From contig NZ_BSTJ01000006.1 of assembly GCF_030269445.1 (NCBI RefSeq), positions 124,001 through 188,000 on the forward strand: a stretch of DNA of 64,000 bases, written 5' to 3'. This DNA is from Actinoallomurus iriomotensis (GTDB taxonomy: Bacteria; Actinomycetota; Actinomycetes; Streptosporangiales; Streptosporangiaceae). Shown piece by piece: positions 63,332 to 64,000 of this stretch. The position numbers and the translations under genes were made by a program. Positions within the stretch are counted from its first letter, which is position 1; the number at the start of each line of letters is the position of its first letter. Under the pieces are notes generated by a model. The model was not told the origin of the DNA. It did not search any database and saw only the letters and a list, made by a program, of their open reading frames with translations.

Positions 63332-63822
63332 CGGGTGGCCTCCTGCTGCGCCGGCTTCGGGCTGAGGTCGCCGGCGGCTCGCCTCACCGCTCGCACGATG
63401 TTCTGGTAGCCCGTACAGCGGCACAGATTGCCTTCGAGCCCCTCGCGTACCTCCTCGTCGGAGGGGTCGGGGTTCTCCCGCAGCAGGTCGAGCGCGGCCA
63501 TGATCATGCCGGGGGTGCAGTAGCCGCACTGGAGGGCGTGCTCCTGGTGGAAGGCGCGCTGGAGCGGGTGCAGCCCCTGGCCGTCGCCGAGACCCTCGAT
63601 GGTGGTGACGTCCTGCCCGTCGGCCTGGACGGCGAGGACGGAGCAGCTCTTGACGCTCATGCCGTCGAGGAGGACGGTGCACGCGCCGCAGTTGGATGTG
63701 TCGCAGCCGATGGGCGTCCCGACCTTGCCGAGGCGGTCACGGAGATAGTGGGCGAGTAGAAGACGCGGCTCGACGTCATCGTCGTATTTGACTCCGTCGA
63801 CCTCTATGGACACGCGCGGCAT
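63328..63822 (-). CDS. coxS: molybdenum hydroxylase [2Fe-2S] subunit (CoxS type)
   Basis: A 164-residue iron-sulfur subunit. The plant-type [2Fe-2S] cluster ligands are Cys40, Cys45, Cys48 and Cys60 ([16 protein letters not shown]...SC), and the all-helical second cluster uses Cys99, Cys102, Cys134 and Cys136 (QCGYCTPGM and NLCRCTGYQ). It relays electrons from the molybdenum site to the FAD subunit. First gene of the operon coxS-coxL-coxM, each overlapping the next by four bases. ATG 63822 is preceded by a purine-rich GGGAGG. Confidence 0.96.
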   Translation of the reverse strand: MPRVSIEVDGVKYDDDVEPRLLLAHYLRDRLGKVGTPIGCDTSNCGACTVLLDGMSVKSCSVLAVQADGQDVTTIEGLGDGQGLHPLQRAFHQEHALQCGYCTPGMIMAALDLLRENPDPSDEEVREGLEGNLCRCTGYQNIVRAVRRAAGDLSPKPAQQEATR

Positions 63823-64000
63823 TCGTCCTCCCTGGATGAACTGTTTGCGAACCTGGGCGTGCCAGGCATCCAGGAGGTCCGCGGGTGCGTCTGTGCGCCG
63901 GCCACATGACGTTGCCTTCTTCGTCGAAGGAAAGTGGCAGAGGGGAGCGTCGCGGTGGCGCTCTTTCGTACGAGGAGTGCGTCGCGGTGGTGGTCAGCCC
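63823..64000. other. upstream region of the cox operon, window edge
   Basis: No coding region was recognised in these 178 bases. It should hold the cox promoter, but no convincing -35/-10 pair was found. The sequence runs off the window. Confidence 0.4.

Noticed and set aside
60713-63409. ~900-codon open frame antisense to coxL and coxM
   Set aside because: Arg/His/Val-rich composition, no recognisable motif, and exact antisense of three well-supported genes.

Overview
This window is high-GC DNA from an actinomycete chromosome. The gene families (RsdA-type anti-sigma factor, DUF5319, GuaB3, NnrD, F420-type PNPOx protein), frequent GTG starts and very high third-position GC all point there. 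The order alr / tsaE / tsaB-rimI-tsaD / groES-groEL / sigD-rsdA / DUF5319 / guaB-guaB3 / choD-type oxidase / guaA follows, as remembered, the core block of Mycobacterium tuberculosis (Rv3423c down to Rv3396c), with accessory genes inserted. A member of the Streptosporangiales or a relative is a reasonable guess, but the sequence alone does not fix the genus.

Layout. 0-4.1 kb: a broken TnpB remnant, then a four-gene minus-strand operon with two ATPase/permease ABC pairs. 4.2-6.2 kb: a secreted HNH-type lipoprotein, a 50-residue protein, a DUF1697 protein and the scar of a Thg1-like tRNA-repair gene. 6.2-24 kb: central metabolism and translation genes (glmS, coaA, acpS, nnrD, alr, tsaE, tsaB, rimI, tsaD), an MFS exporter with its divergent MmyB-type regulator, a coiled-coil protein, a zinc-ribbon protein and a THUMP-like methyltransferase. 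24.2-32.4 kb: groES-groEL under a CIRCE operator, sigD-rsdA with an array of ~130-bp tandem repeats at its 3' end, DUF5319, guaB and guaB3. 32.4-44.5 kb: glpD, an SDR/TetR pair, a dead serine hydrolase, a secreted PLD-like protein, succinate-semialdehyde dehydrogenase, a ChoD-type GMC oxidoreductase and a secreted FG-GAP protein. 44.7-54.6 kb: a decayed alkylsulfatase, a two-component system with a DUF4097 gene, AlkD-type protein, guaA, kynureninase and an ECF sigma factor with its partner. 54.7-59.2 kb: a haloalkane-dehalogenase-like hydrolase, an NmrA/F420 pair with divergent TetR, a stretch of gene debris and an AraC regulator. 59.2-63.8 kb: a coxS-coxL-coxM-coxG-type molybdenum hydroxylase operon of the AYRGAGR (form II) type.

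How parts work together. tsaB, tsaD and tsaE supply three parts of the tRNA t6A machinery and rimI acts on ribosomal protein. AcpS, CoaA, Alr, GlmS, GuaB and GuaA cover cofactor, cell-wall and purine supply. Several genes have a -10-like hexamer only 6-8 bases before the start codon, so leaderless mRNAs are likely. No CRISPR array, prophage, tRNA or rRNA gene was seen.

The most unusual observations are a ~70-bp dispersed mini-cistron element found at two gene junctions (15714 and 48265) that carries a strong Shine-Dalgarno for the next gene, the tandem repeats beside rsdA, and seven or eight eroded genes concentrated in the accessory gaps. No clearly new multi-gene defence or biosynthetic system was recognised.
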